Shown: positions 17,458 to 27,676, numbered from the stretch's first letter. The stretch is 54,825 bases of DNA from Fischerella muscicola PCC 7414 (GCF_000317205.1 NZ_AJLK01000035.1:1-54825), one strand, 5' to 3'. The notes: a model not told the origin generated them from the letters alone. A program made the numbers and translations.

Positions 17458-18339
17458 ATGCTCAGTACACCAGAACGCAACCAGGAACCTACTTGGCTTG
17501 TGATCATCCGATTACTGCGGTGGCATAAGCCAGAAGGACGGCTTATTTTGATGATTCCTGCCCTGTGGGCTGTATTTTTAGCAGCTGGTGGAAAGCCGCC
17601 TTTACCATTGGTTGGCGTGATCATTTTAGGAACGCTTGCTACAAGCGCTGCTGGCTGTGTTGTCAATGATTTGTGGGATAGAGATATAGACCCAGAAGTA
17701 GAAAGAACGCGCGATCGCCCCCTCGCTTCCCGTGCGCTTTCTGTAAAAGTTGGTATTGCGATCGCAATAGTGGCTTTTTTCTGTGCAGCGGTTCTTGCTT
17801 TTTATCTTAACCCAATTTCCTTTTGGCTGTCTGTGGCAGCAGTTCCAGTTATTTTGCTATATCCAGCCGCCAAACGGGTGTTTCCCGTTCCGCAATTAGT
17901 GCTGTCAATTGCCTGGGGATTTGCGGTGTTAATTAGTTGGAGTGCTGTGACACAGAATCTTTCTCAACCGACTTGGCTGCTTTGGGGAGCAACTGTACTT
18001 TGGACACTGGGATTTGATACTGTTTACGCTATGAGCGATCGCTCTGACGACAAGCGTATTGGTGTGAATTCCAGCGCTTTATTTTTTGGTGATTATGCAC
18101 CCATTGCTATTGGAATTTTCTTTGCTGGAACTATATTGTGTCTTGCTTGGTTGGGAATCGTGATTCAGCTTCACCTAGTCTTTTGGCTCAGTCTTGTAGT
18201 TGCCACTGCTGGCTGGGTTTGGCAGTCTGTTCGCTTAAATCAACAGGATATACCTAATTCTGCATATGGTGAAATGTTCCAGCAAAATGTTTGGATTGGT
18301 TTTATCCTACTGGCTGGCATGATTTTTGGTAGCTTTTAG
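17458..18339 (+). CDS. ubiA: 4-hydroxybenzoate polyprenyltransferase (UbiA family, plastoquinone pathway)
   Basis: 293 residues, about eight or nine membrane helices. The first aspartate-rich motif is VNDLWDRDIDPEVERTRDRPL (about residues 69-90). The second is the loop YAMSDRSDDKRIGVNSSA (about 195-212). Together they bind prenyl-diphosphate-Mg2+. The enzyme joins a solanesyl-type chain to 4-hydroxybenzoate, an early step to plastoquinone in cyanobacteria. I place the start at the ATG at 17458: codons upstream to 17395 come from repeat DNA, and LSTPERNQEPTW precedes the conserved LLRWHKPEGRLILMIPALW. It is divergent from ppx. Confidence 0.93.
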   Translation: MLSTPERNQEPTWLVIIRLLRWHKPEGRLILMIPALWAVFLAAGGKPPLPLVGVIILGTLATSAAGCVVNDLWDRDIDPEVERTRDRPLASRALSVKVGIAIAIVAFFCAAVLAFYLNPISFWLSVAAVPVILLYPAAKRVFPVPQLVLSIAWGFAVLISWSAVTQNLSQPTWLLWGATVLWTLGFDTVYAMSDRSDDKRIGVNSSALFFGDYAPIAIGIFFAGTILCLAWLGIVIQLHLVFWLSLVVATAGWVWQSVRLNQQDIPNSAYGEMFQQNVWIGFILLAGMIFGSF

Positions 18340-18420
18340 GAAGGCAGGAGGCAGGAGGCAGAAGGATTAAAATTAATACTTCATCCTTCATCCTTCTCGT
18401 TCCCCCTTATTTGCCTGTGT
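18340..18420 (+). repeat. GCAGGAG heptamer repeat after ubiA
   Basis: GGCAGGAGGCAGGAGGCAGA directly follows the ubiA stop, and TTCATCCTTCATCCTTC follows at about 18380. Both are short tandem words. Confidence 0.75.
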
Positions 18421-18539
18421 TATTACAGTGCTTTAGTAAACTTTCTGTAAATTTTGCGTAAATGCACTTAGAAACTATTCCGGAATTCTACGAATTTCGA
18501 TAAAAGTTGGGTATACAACCATAGTTCACACCCAACGCA

Positions 18540-19151
18540 ATGAAACGAAGTTTGCCAACAAGACGCTATGCGTCTGCACAACTTGTACAAATTGCCATTA
18601 TTGCTTTCATTTCCCTTGGCAGTGTTGGTATTGTTGGGGTAGGTTTCGTTTTCAGACAAGCTTTTAATAGTAACAATCAAACAAATATCATACAAGATGC
18701 CTCACGATACCAGGAAATTCGTCATAAACTTTGGTTAAATCAAAATCAAGTCAGACATTTTCCTCGTCATATTCCGCCAAATAGCTCGGACGTTCGTCTA
18801 GCTTACTCTCGTGGTTTTTTACAAGGACAAAAAAATAATTTTTTTCAACTTAGGTTGAAACTTCCAGCACAACAAGTAAAGGAATTAAATAATCAATACA
18901 AAGCTATAGCTAAGCATAAGTATATAGGTGGTAACACTAATGAACACGCCAACCTACCTAACGGTGTGCCTACAACTTTTTTTTATACTAGTAACTCTCA
19001 AGAAGATTCTTTTCCTAACTCCTATGAAATATTAGTACTGGGTGCAAACGATAGAAGTGGTTCTAATTTTAAGTGGAATCATGGTGATAGTTATGGTGTC
19101 GCTATAGATCTATCGGCTTCAGAGATTATCTATTGGGCTGAAGAATGGTAA
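18540..19151 (+). CDS. Membrane-anchored or secreted protein of unknown function
   Basis: 203 residues. A basic N-terminus (MKRSLPTRRYASAQLVQ) and one long hydrophobic segment (about 17-39, IAIIAFISLGSVGIVGVGFVF) form a signal anchor. A soluble, polar domain rich in Asn, Ser and aromatic residues follows, presumably extracytoplasmic. It contains WLNQNQVRHFPRHIPPNSSDVRLAYSRG and ends in SASEIIYWAEEW. There are no cysteines in the soluble part and no motif I recognise. The gene stands alone, followed by about 1 kb without genes before the polysaccharide cluster. The coding frame is clean and the codon use fits, so I believe it is real. Confidence 0.7.
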   Translation: MKRSLPTRRYASAQLVQIAIIAFISLGSVGIVGVGFVFRQAFNSNNQTNIIQDASRYQEIRHKLWLNQNQVRHFPRHIPPNSSDVRLAYSRGFLQGQKNNFFQLRLKLPAQQVKELNNQYKAIAKHKYIGGNTNEHANLPNGVPTTFFYTSNSQEDSFPNSYEILVLGANDRSGSNFKWNHGDSYGVAIDLSASEIIYWAEEW

Positions 19152-20200
19152 GTCAGCACAAATAAAGCTAACTCGTTAGGCTCGTCATTTGTCCAAAGTC
19201 ATTGATCATAGACATTGATGAAAGCTACTTAAATTACTTCTCGTTGTTGATTATTTTTAATCTTTTTATTATCAAACTTATACTTGATGCATGTATCAAT
19301 ATTTATCTTGATAATACTTTTAATGGTTTATAGTAAATATTATTCGCAAAATAAGAATTATTCAATAAAATCATCATTCTCAGCAACGATATAATCAATA
19401 AAAGCAAATTTTAGCTACTTCTGGTAGAAAATAACTACTTGAAATAAATAAGAATATTATTGTAAGATTGTTGCATGATATAGATAGCTTTTAGAAAACC
19501 CTTGGAAAATCAAAAATGCTTCGTAGCAGCAACTAAATCACAGCATTTTTGGCTTTGAAAGCTAGTCAGTAATTAAGTGTGAGTTTTACCTGATTTTGAC
19601 AACTGCAATTTCAAGATAAGCTCCAAATATCTTATCTATGAAGCATAAATTCATATAATATTTGCCTGAATAGCTGATAGTAAAATTGCATAGTTTGCTA
19701 ATCTAGCAATAGATATATTTGTGCATTGACAGTGTAGATAGCTACAACAAAATTTCCTTTTTCTTTCTAAGGATATAGCTTATAGTGACTTGATGATTTG
19801 TACAGTTTTAGAATGACGATCTCAACAATCACATACCACATTTATTATTCGCTTTAATAGCAATCACAAATTAATAAATATCTGACTATAGCAATTGATT
19901 TGGGCTTAGATGGTCTTATGGATCTCAGTTCAATCAACATAAACTATTTATTATGTATTTACTAATAAATAGCTTGCTTTATCAAATAAAAATATTTAAT
20001 TGTAAATCAACAAAAATACTAAGTATCTATCTAAAGTTTAATTGACTCCATTTTTTGAATATTTAATATTGAATAAATTAGAAGAATTGACAGTAAAAAC
20101 AAACTCATATATAGAAGCATTTCAGGCATTTTAACTAGCTATATTTATTGCCTAAAATCATGCATTTTGTCTATACAAGCCTTTTGTCTAGTCTATATAT
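19152..20200. other. Long AT-rich intergenic region upstream of the polysaccharide cluster
   Basis: 1049 bp, strongly AT-rich, with no frame of coding quality on either strand and none of the heptamer arrays seen elsewhere. It probably carries the promoter and leader of the xylanase-led transcript. I could not identify a convincing NtcA or sigma site by eye. Confidence 0.5.
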
Positions 20201-21364
20201 ATGTTCAAAAAAATGTCATTGGGCAGACGTTATTTTTTGTACGCTAGCCTATCAGTTTTGACAGGAGCAAGCGCAGTTAGTGCCGGAAAAAATAGAAATT
20301 ACATGTACAGTCAAGCGCTTGATGATTCAAGCAAGGAATTCAAAGTACTTGGCAAAAATTCTTTGAAAGATCGTGCCGCAGCAAAGGGATTAATTTATGG
20401 AGCCGCCGCTGTCAAAGATTATTTGGTGTCAAACACAAATTTAAAGACCAGCTTTGTTAGAGAGTGCAATATGCTGGTTCCAGATTATCAACTTAAGTGG
20501 GATAGTATACGACCTCATCCCAAAAAATTTGATTTTACTAAATCAGATTGGTTAGCTCAATTTGCACGGCGTCACGGCATGTTTTTCCGCGGACACACCT
20601 TAGTTTGGCATCAGGCTTTACCTGTGTGGTTTAAGGAAGTAGTTAACCGCAAAAATGCAGAAAGCTTGTTGTTGGAACATATTACAACTGTAACTAAGCA
20701 CTATGGGGGGAAAATACACTCTTGGGATGTAGTGAACGAGGCAATAGAAATAGATGATGGACGAACTGACGGGTTACGAAAAACGCCTTGGCTAGAGTTT
20801 TTAGGTGCAGATTACATCGAGCTTGCTTTTCGGACGGCGGCGGCTTGTGACCCCAAAGCCATGTTGGTCTATAACGACTATGGACTAGAGTATGACGGCT
20901 ACCAAGATGGAGCCAAAAGAACTGCTGTTCTCAAACTGCTAGAACGATTGAAATCTAGAGGAACACCGATTCATGCTTTGGGTATGCAATCTCATCTCAT
21001 GGGGCACATACCAGGCTTTAATGCTAAAAAATTGCGGAGTTTTCTTGCAGATGTAGCTAGTCTTGGTCTCAAAATTCTGATTACTGAACTAGATGTGGTA
21101 GATCAGGAATTAACTTCAGATCCGATCGCACGCGATCGCATTATCGCAGGTCTTTATGAAGACTATTTGAATATTGTCTTAGATGAACGAGCAGTCATTG
21201 CAGTTTTAACTTGGGGATTGAGCGACAAATACACTTGGGTATCAAGTTTTTATCCCCGTTCAGATAAATCACCAGTCCGTCCTTTACCTTTGGACTCAAA
21301 CATGAAATATAAACTGGCTTGGAATGCTATGGCCAGAGCATTTGATCACGCTCCAAAACGATAA
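20201..21364 (+). CDS. GH10 family endo-beta-1,4-glycanase (xylanase type), probably Tat-exported
   Basis: 387 residues. The N-terminus MSLGRRYFLYASLSVLTG has a twin-arginine pattern (RRxFL followed by a hydrophobic stretch). The GH10 barrel spans about 55-380: GHTLVWHQALPVWF, acid/base Glu180 in WDVVNEAIE, YNDYGLEY, and nucleophile Glu296 in ILITELDVV. Other conserved features are KWDSIRPHPKKFDF and LTWGLSDKYTW near the C-terminus. The family cleaves beta-1,4-xylan and related chains. It begins a run of polysaccharide genes, 80 bp before the next one, so a role in trimming, releasing or remodelling the exported polymer is more likely than plant-xylan digestion. That role is inference. Confidence 0.93.
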   Translation: MFKKMSLGRRYFLYASLSVLTGASAVSAGKNRNYMYSQALDDSSKEFKVLGKNSLKDRAAAKGLIYGAAAVKDYLVSNTNLKTSFVRECNMLVPDYQLKWDSIRPHPKKFDFTKSDWLAQFARRHGMFFRGHTLVWHQALPVWFKEVVNRKNAESLLLEHITTVTKHYGGKIHSWDVVNEAIEIDDGRTDGLRKTPWLEFLGADYIELAFRTAAACDPKAMLVYNDYGLEYDGYQDGAKRTAVLKLLERLKSRGTPIHALGMQSHLMGHIPGFNAKKLRSFLADVASLGLKILITELDVVDQELTSDPIARDRIIAGLYEDYLNIVLDERAVIAVLTWGLSDKYTWVSSFYPRSDKSPVRPLPLDSNMKYKLAWNAMARAFDHAPKR

Positions 21365-21444
21365 TCAATTTTTTATTCCAAAAACTACTTCCTATCTACT
21401 CAAGTATGTGAAGCATACTTGACAATCTTAATCCAGGGTGAACC

Positions 21445-22203
21445 ATGAAGATCAATATTTGTGGCGTAGAAATTGACCAACTTTGTTTTAATGAAGTTGT
21501 TGAAAAGATAATCGAACATGTACTAGTAGGCAAAGAACCAAAATATGTTGTCACCCCTAACGCACAACATGTTGTACTACTACAAAATAATTCTCGTTTT
21601 CGTGAATACTATCGTCAAGCTTTTTTGGTAGTACCAGATGGGGTTTCCCTCTTATGGGCAGCGAAATTTTTAAAATCATCACTCAAGGATCGCGTGAATG
21701 GCACAGATTTATTTGAGAAATTATGTGCGATCGCCGCTCAAAAACAGTTAAAAATCTTCTTATTAGGAGGACGTCCTGGTGCATCTATCAAAGCAAAAGA
21801 AGTTCTAGAAAAAAAATATCCAAATTTACAAATAGTCGGCACATATTGTCCACCCTATGGATTTGAATCACAGCCTAAAGAATTAGGAATTATTAACTCT
21901 AAAATTCGAGAGGCGAAACCAGATATTCTTTTTGTTGGTTTGGGTTCTCCCAAGCAGGAATATTGGATTTATGACAATTACAAAACTTTAAATGTACCAA
22001 TTGCAATTGGTATTGGAGTTAGCTTTGAACTAGTCAGTAGTATGGTGAAACGAGCGCCGTTATGGATGCAAAAATCTGGCTTAGAATGGTTCTTTCGCTT
22101 ACTAGTGGAACCTAGACGCTTATGGAAACGCTATATCCTGGGTAATCCTTTGTTTGTTTGGTTAGTACTAAAACAACGCATAGGAGTTTCAAAATTTGAA
22201 TAA
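21445..22203 (+). CDS. WecB/TagA/CpsF family glycosyltransferase (GT26)
   Basis: 252 residues. Family motifs are VVTPNAQHVVLLQNN, VVPDGVSLLWAAKFL, DRVNGTDLFEKL, LLGGRPGASIKAKEVLEKKYP, VGTYCPPYGFE, DILFVGLGSPKQEYWIYDN and the C-terminal GLEWFFRLLVEPRRLWKRYI. It transfers a UDP-sugar (in known members N-acetylmannosamine or a related sugar) to an undecaprenyl-diphosphate-linked sugar, on the cytoplasmic membrane face. It is located between the GH10 gene and the priming transferase. It likely adds the second sugar of the repeat unit. Confidence 0.93.
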   Translation: MKINICGVEIDQLCFNEVVEKIIEHVLVGKEPKYVVTPNAQHVVLLQNNSRFREYYRQAFLVVPDGVSLLWAAKFLKSSLKDRVNGTDLFEKLCAIAAQKQLKIFLLGGRPGASIKAKEVLEKKYPNLQIVGTYCPPYGFESQPKELGIINSKIREAKPDILFVGLGSPKQEYWIYDNYKTLNVPIAIGIGVSFELVSSMVKRAPLWMQKSGLEWFFRLLVEPRRLWKRYILGNPLFVWLVLKQRIGVSKFE

Positions 22204-22276
22204 AGTTTTAACGTGGCATGGCTCTGTTTTAGTTAGGAATTTCTAAAGTTACCAAAACATCGAGGTTGTCAAATTT

Positions 22277-23704
22277 ATGACTACTAATACTCTCACAGTT
22301 ACAACTTTTAAACCGGATTTGAGGTCAGCTAAAGGTACTACCATACAACGAGGATTAAAAATTAGGATACTGCGAGTAGTAACCTTAATTTTGTTAGATG
22401 TCATTGCTTTGACTTCAGCATGGACGTTAGCGGCATATTACGGAACAAGTATAGAATCTCTGTGGACAGAACAAATCTCTTTACTCATGTTCATGTTAGT
22501 AACTGCAATCAGTGTCATAGCAGTTAAAGGACTTTATAAACCTGGAAAAGAGCGCCGTAATTATTTTGGTTTGATTCAAGCAGTATCACTAGCAGACATT
22601 TTACTATTATTCATAGCCTTTCTTTACGAACCAGAAAGTTATGTTTCACGCTCTACTTTTTTGATATTTTGGTTTTGTTCTGTAGTGTTTGTTTGTTGCG
22701 ATCGCTTCATATTTGATGTTGCGACAAAACAATTTCGTTGTCAGGGAGCAATTCGTCATTCAGTTTTTCTGATTACTGACAGCCAAGACCAAAAAAATCA
22801 TATTAAGTTAATTGAACAAGAAAATTGCTACACAGTGCAGGGAATTGCTGATCCTAGCTGTCTGGATTTGGTTAACCGAGAAGCGACTTTTGAGTATCTG
22901 CGCAAACAGGGTATAACAGAAGCTTTTGTTTCTTGGAATGCCATCAAAAATCGTTTATATGTTTGCTGGCACTTCCAGACTGCTGGCATTATTTTACGAA
23001 TCCTACCAATGGAAACTGATGTCTGCTGTCCCAAATCAGTATTTTGGATGCTGGGTGAAGTACCTTGTATGACAATTCCAGCACCAATTATCGCAGGTAG
23101 TGATTTTTGGCTCAAAAGGTGTTTTGACCTTATTTGTTCAATCTCACTGTTATTATTGTTATCTCCTGTCTACCTGGCAATAGCCATACTCATTAAATTA
23201 GACTCCCCAGGGCCAGTGTTCTTCCGCCAAAATCGAGTCGGATTGCACGGAAAGAACTTTAAAATTTGGAAATTCCGGACAATGGTTAATAATGCAGAAA
23301 AACTGCAAGCATCTCTTGAAACCAACAATGAAATCAAAGACGGTGTTCTCTTTAAGATCAAAAATGATCCTCGGGTTACACGGATAGGTAAGTTTTTGCG
23401 GCTTTATAGTTTAGATGAATTGCCACAAATATTAAATGTTTTAGTTGGGGAAATGAGCTTGGTGGGTCCTCGTCCTCTTCCTAGTAGGGATGTCGAAAGA
23501 TTTAAAACCAAGCACTTTATTCGCCAAGAAGTTTTGCCTGGTATCACCGGATTATGGCAAGTTTCTGGTCGATCTGATATTGATAACTTTGAAGATGGGG
23601 TGAAATTAGATATCACTTACATTGAGAATTGGTCACTCTGGCTTGATTTGAAAATTTTGTTGGAAACTGTTAGAGTCGTGCTACAAAAGACGGGTGCTTA
23701 TTAA
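22277..23704 (+). CDS. Undecaprenyl-phosphate sugar phosphotransferase (priming transferase)
   Basis: 475 residues. Four to five N-terminal helices (about 30-150), a Rossmann-like CoA-binding-type region (about 160-260) and, after the helix near 285, the bacterial sugar transferase domain. The domain shows PVFFRQNRVGLHGKNFKIWKFRTM, RVTRIGKFLRLYSLDELPQILNVLVGEMSLVGPRP and GITGLWQVSGR. It starts polysaccharide synthesis by moving a sugar-1-phosphate (glucose or galactose in the WbaP/WcaJ relatives) onto undecaprenyl phosphate. It is in line with the GT26 gene, 73 bp away. The following 718 bp contain repeats, so the kinase gene downstream may have its own promoter. Confidence 0.94.
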   Translation: MTTNTLTVTTFKPDLRSAKGTTIQRGLKIRILRVVTLILLDVIALTSAWTLAAYYGTSIESLWTEQISLLMFMLVTAISVIAVKGLYKPGKERRNYFGLIQAVSLADILLLFIAFLYEPESYVSRSTFLIFWFCSVVFVCCDRFIFDVATKQFRCQGAIRHSVFLITDSQDQKNHIKLIEQENCYTVQGIADPSCLDLVNREATFEYLRKQGITEAFVSWNAIKNRLYVCWHFQTAGIILRILPMETDVCCPKSVFWMLGEVPCMTIPAPIIAGSDFWLKRCFDLICSISLLLLLSPVYLAIAILIKLDSPGPVFFRQNRVGLHGKNFKIWKFRTMVNNAEKLQASLETNNEIKDGVLFKIKNDPRVTRIGKFLRLYSLDELPQILNVLVGEMSLVGPRPLPSRDVERFKTKHFIRQEVLPGITGLWQVSGRSDIDNFEDGVKLDITYIENWSLWLDLKILLETVRVVLQKTGAY

Positions 23705-24422
23705 TTCAAAGCAGAGGGTATAAGGTAGAAGATTTCAAAAAATTATACTCATAATTCCTCTTCAGCCTTCTGTCACTTAGTTTGAAGAATTCCGTATGAT
23801 CAACTCACATCTAATGTCAATTAAAACTATGGCAACAATCATGTTTTTAAAGCCTGTCTTCCCGTAGGGTATACCGATAAACACCGATTGATTTATCTGT
23901 GTGCATCTGTGTGCATCTGTGTTCGCTATTCATTGATTTTTGTGTGGCTGCAAGTTAATTCATGGGTTCAATATTTTTTGGGTAAACGAACACCGATGAA
24001 CACTGATAAACACAGATAATCTATCTGTGTACCTTACGGAAACTGCCCTTGGGGCGTCTAAGTTAATCAAATCAAACTCTGGACAATTGCTAAAAACCTT
24101 ATATCACTTCTTCAATTCACAGTCTTACTTAACCCCTAAATTTAATATTCGATAAATAAAGCATTTATATTGATATATCAAGAATCAATTTCAATTATCA
24201 TAAAATATTCTTTGAATTTTTCTACTTGAAATAAATATAAAACGAAGATAAAATCTAATCTAATATTGTGTAATCTCAAATATCATTTCTGGCAGCAAAA
24301 AACTTGATGTTTTAGTAAAAATGCCAACAAGATTATTTAATAAGTTTTTCTTGAGTTTTGTCTGTTAATAATCTTTTCAATTTTCCGCATGTGTATACAA
24401 CCACCACAAGGAAACTTGTTGT
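23705..24422. repeat. Intergenic region with inverted pair of dispersed repeats
   Basis: 718 bp. A minus-orientation CGAACAC/CACAGATG repeat at about 23876-23930 (TGTGTGCATCTGTGTGCATC) faces a plus-orientation copy at about 23985-24025 (ACGAACACCGATGAACACTG). Together they could fold into a long hairpin. The rest (24060-24422) is AT-rich with no gene. The wzc-like gene has AAGGAA about ten bases before its ATG. Confidence 0.7.
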
Positions 24423-26609
24423 ATGGAGACTAATAGCTACACACAAGAAGCAGAAATTCAACAGTACTTGCTTATTCTCAAACGCCGTTGGCGATTGATA
24501 GCAGCAATCATTCTTGCTTCTATTGGCTTATCAGGTTCAGCTCTATTCATGCAAAAACCTGAATATCAAGCAGATGGTATACTACTTTTCAAATCAGACC
24601 GCACATCATCACTTACCAAAGTAGGAGAAAAAATAGGGGATTTAGAAGCTTTGATGCGCGAGGGTAATCCTCTAGAAACTCAAGCCGTAATTGTCAATTC
24701 CCATCCAATGTTACAAGAAGTAATTACTTCTTTACAGTTAAAAGATGAACAAGGCAAACTCATTGCTCCGGAATTACTTAAAGTCAACGTCAAACCAATT
24801 GTAGGCACAGATGTCCTTAGAGTTTCTTACGCCTCAAATGATCCTGAATTAGCAGCAGCAGTAGTAAATCAGTTAATGAAATCTTATGTAGAGAACAACA
24901 TTCAAACTAACCGTGCCCAAGTTTCTGCTGCTGGTGAATTTATTAAAGAGCAACTACCTGCTTCTCGCCAAGAATTAGAACGGGCAGCTGAAGCATTACG
25001 TCAGTTTAAAATCCAAAACAAAGTGATTCAGCTTGCAGAAGAATCAACCGCAGCTATTGATATTATTTCCAAGCTTGATCAAGAAATAAATCAAGTTAAG
25101 GCTGCCTTAGCGGATGTGAGTGCCCAAGAACAACAGATAGCCAGTCAACTAAATGTAAGTGAAAATCAGGCAGTCACAGTTACTTCCTTGAGTCAAATAC
25201 CTGGTGTTCAAGAAGTTTTGACTGAGTTGCAAAAAGTTCAAACTAAATTAGCAAATGCACGAGCAATTTATACTGAGGTACATCCAACAATTACTGACTT
25301 AAAAAATCAACAAGCTACTCTCAATTCTTTATTACAACAACGGACTCAGGAATATTCAGGAATTCCAATAGTTTCTCCGGGGAAATTGCAAATAGGGAAG
25401 ATTCGGGAAGAACTGACTGATAAATATGTGGAGTTAAAAGCAGAACGACAGGGATTAGAGAAAAAAATCCGAACTTTGTCTAATATCCGAGCGAATTATC
25501 AACAACAATTGGCTATGATGCCAAGTTTAGAGAAAAAGCAACAAGCTTTGGAGCGTAGACTAGAAGCTGCTAAAACTGGCTATGAAAATCTTGTTACCAG
25601 ACTACAGGAAATTCAGGTAGCAGAAAAGCAAACTATTGGGAATGCTAGAATTGTCCAACCGGCACAGATTCCGAAAAAGCCAGTTATCTCCAAAACGAAA
25701 ATACTGTTAGCAGGTGGGAGTATATTTGCGGGCGTATTACTGAGTATTGCTGCTGCATTTTTTGTAGACTTGATCGATAGGTCATTGAAAACAGTCAAGG
25801 AAACCGAAACATTTTTTGGTTACACTTTGTTGGGTTTAATTCCCAAATATAAACCGAACAATTCTGTTAGTGGTGTCCAAGAGATAGAAGCTGGTGTTTA
25901 TCCTCAGGTTATCGCCACTACTTCACCTCGCACAGTAGTTCATGAAGCTTACCAAATGCTTCAGGCAAACCTGAAATTTATCAGCCATCGGAAAGTTCGT
26001 AAAATAGTAGTCACAAGTTCTGTAACTGCCGAAGGAAAATCAGAAGTTTCTGCCAATTTAGCTGCGGTTATCGCTCAATCAGGTAAGCGAGTTCTACTAG
26101 TTGATGCAGATATGCGTAAACCAACGCAACATCATTTATGGGGTTTAATCAATTCGGTGGGTTTAAGCCACCTCCTGGTTGGTCAAGGAGTCTTGTCCCA
26201 AGCCGTGCAAAAAGTTACAGAGTTTTTAGCTGTGCTGACTGCTGGAGTCATACCTCCCAACCCCTTGGCTCTCATTGATTCTGAAGGTATGACTTCTTTG
26301 GTAGATATTTTTGCTGAAAACTATGATTACGTGATATTTGACACTCCACCTCTTGCAGGAATTGCTGATGCCGCAGTTTTAGGAAAAATGGCAGATGGGA
26401 TTTTGCTGGTAACTCGCCCTGGTGTTTTAGATGCACCTAGTGCTGCTGCTGCTAAGTCTCTACTAGAACGTTCTGAGGCAAATGTTTTGGGAATAGTTGC
26501 TAATGCTGTTAACGCCAAGCAGGAACCTAGCAGTTACTTTTATTATTCCAGCCTTCGAGATAGAAATAGTACCGCAGACTTGGAGAGAGTACCGCAAAAA
26601 CTGAAATAG
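24423..26609 (+). CDS. Wzc-like polysaccharide co-polymerase with tyrosine autokinase domain
   Basis: 728 residues. An N-terminal Wzz domain starts with a helix at about 22-42. A long periplasmic coiled-coil region (about 160-410) contains repeated Gln/Glu-rich heptads. A second helix lies at about 427-447 after the Pro-rich QIPKKPVIS. A cytoplasmic BY-kinase domain follows: Walker A VTAEGKS (534-540), Walker A' VLLVDADMRKPTQH, Walker B VIFDTPPLAG. The C-terminus has a tyrosine cluster, SSYFYYSS. It controls chain length and export by cycles of oligomerisation and tyrosine phosphorylation. It sits in the middle of the polysaccharide cluster; the partner outer-membrane exporter is not in the window. 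Confidence 0.95.
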   Translation: METNSYTQEAEIQQYLLILKRRWRLIAAIILASIGLSGSALFMQKPEYQADGILLFKSDRTSSLTKVGEKIGDLEALMREGNPLETQAVIVNSHPMLQEVITSLQLKDEQGKLIAPELLKVNVKPIVGTDVLRVSYASNDPELAAAVVNQLMKSYVENNIQTNRAQVSAAGEFIKEQLPASRQELERAAEALRQFKIQNKVIQLAEESTAAIDIISKLDQEINQVKAALADVSAQEQQIASQLNVSENQAVTVTSLSQIPGVQEVLTELQKVQTKLANARAIYTEVHPTITDLKNQQATLNSLLQQRTQEYSGIPIVSPGKLQIGKIREELTDKYVELKAERQGLEKKIRTLSNIRANYQQQLAMMPSLEKKQQALERRLEAAKTGYENLVTRLQEIQVAEKQTIGNARIVQPAQIPKKPVISKTKILLAGGSIFAGVLLSIAAAFFVDLIDRSLKTVKETETFFGYTLLGLIPKYKPNNSVSGVQEIEAGVYPQVIATTSPRTVVHEAYQMLQANLKFISHRKVRKIVVTSSVTAEGKSEVSANLAAVIAQSGKRVLLVDADMRKPTQHHLWGLINSVGLSHLLVGQGVLSQAVQKVTEFLAVLTAGVIPPNPLALIDSEGMTSLVDIFAENYDYVIFDTPPLAGIADAAVLGKMADGILLVTRPGVLDAPSAAAAKSLLERSEANVLGIVANAVNAKQEPSSYFYYSSLRDRNSTADLERVPQKLK

Positions 26610-26695
26610 GAATTTGATTGCAGATAAAAAAGACTAGACAAAGGGTGGCTTCCGAGAGAAACAAACTATATTTTTCCAATCGGAACTTTATCAAC

Positions 26696-27652
26696 ATGAC
26701 CATAAACAAGAACCGTTTAGAACAGTTCTCTAACGAAAAGCTTGTATTTAGAGAGCGATCGCATTGTATCAGCTGTGGTTCCTCTAATCTTCATCCCTTG
26801 TGGCAAGGAAAATTTACTGATGAACCTACTCGTTCTTTTCTTAACAGATGTCACTACAGCAAAGATGTAGTACCGTTGCTGGCAGAAGAAACCTTTTCTT
26901 TGGTGCGTTGTGAAAACTGTGGCATGATTTTCCATCAACGGATTCTCACACCCCAAGGATTAAACAAGCTGTATGACGAGTGGATTAATGATCTCCAAAT
27001 CGAACATATGGAAGCACACTATCAAACAGGTAATAAGCGAGATACTCTGTTTGAACGTGGGCGACAATCTATCAAGCATCTGTTGCGCGTCAAAAAACTA
27101 GTAGAACCACATACAACAGAACAATTTCGCATTCTAGATTATGGTTGTGGTGATGGATACTTCCTCTGTTTAGCAAAGTTTTTTGGTTTTGATGTCTATG
27201 GAATAGATTTCAGCAGAAGGCGTAGCGAACGAGCAGCAAAAATGGGTATCTCTGTTTTCAACAATTTGGAAGCTCTAGAATCTGCTCAGATCAATAAAGT
27301 ACATGCTGTGGCACTGTTTCAAGTATTAGAACATCTCGAAGACCCACTGGCAACCTTACGCAAAATAGCAACCACAATTGCTGACAAAGGAATTTTAATC
27401 GTCGAAGTTCCTGACTGTCGAGGAATTAGTCAACCTCAAAATTTTTCAGAATTTCATGCTGTTCACCCCCTTGAACATATCAATGCTTTTACCCCTGTGA
27501 CATTGAAAAAAATGTGTGAACAAGCTGGATTTATTGCTACACAACGCATCCCCGCTCATGTCACAACTAGTTTCTTGCATATCCTCCGCACAGAAATTAG
27601 TCGCTTCATACAGCCCAATCGCACAGCCCTCTATTGTCAACTTTCAGATTGA
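26696..27652 (+). CDS. Class I SAM-dependent methyltransferase with N-terminal zinc ribbon
   Basis: 318 residues from the ATG at 26696; a TTG at 26618 would extend it by 26 unlikely residues. The N-terminal part has two Cys pairs, CISCGS and CENCGM, spaced as in a zinc ribbon typical of sugar C-methyltransferases. The Rossmann domain shows motif I RILDYGCGDGYFLCLAK (about residue 145), an acidic end of beta2 (DVYGIDFS), ALFQVLEHLEDP and LIVEVPD. It probably methylates a sugar nucleotide or glycan end within the polysaccharide pathway. The C-terminus is short and ends soon after the fold. It lies 86 bp after the kinase gene on the same strand. Confidence 0.88.
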   Translation: MTINKNRLEQFSNEKLVFRERSHCISCGSSNLHPLWQGKFTDEPTRSFLNRCHYSKDVVPLLAEETFSLVRCENCGMIFHQRILTPQGLNKLYDEWINDLQIEHMEAHYQTGNKRDTLFERGRQSIKHLLRVKKLVEPHTTEQFRILDYGCGDGYFLCLAKFFGFDVYGIDFSRRRSERAAKMGISVFNNLEALESAQINKVHAVALFQVLEHLEDPLATLRKIATTIADKGILIVEVPDCRGISQPQNFSEFHAVHPLEHINAFTPVTLKKMCEQAGFIATQRIPAHVTTSFLHILRTEISRFIQPNRTALYCQLSD

Positions 27653-27676
27653 GAACTATTACCAATTACCGAAACA

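Noticed and set aside
26618-26695. N-terminal extension of the methyltransferase from a TTG
   Set aside because: The added 26 residues are basic and not conserved-looking; the ATG at 26696 is preferred.
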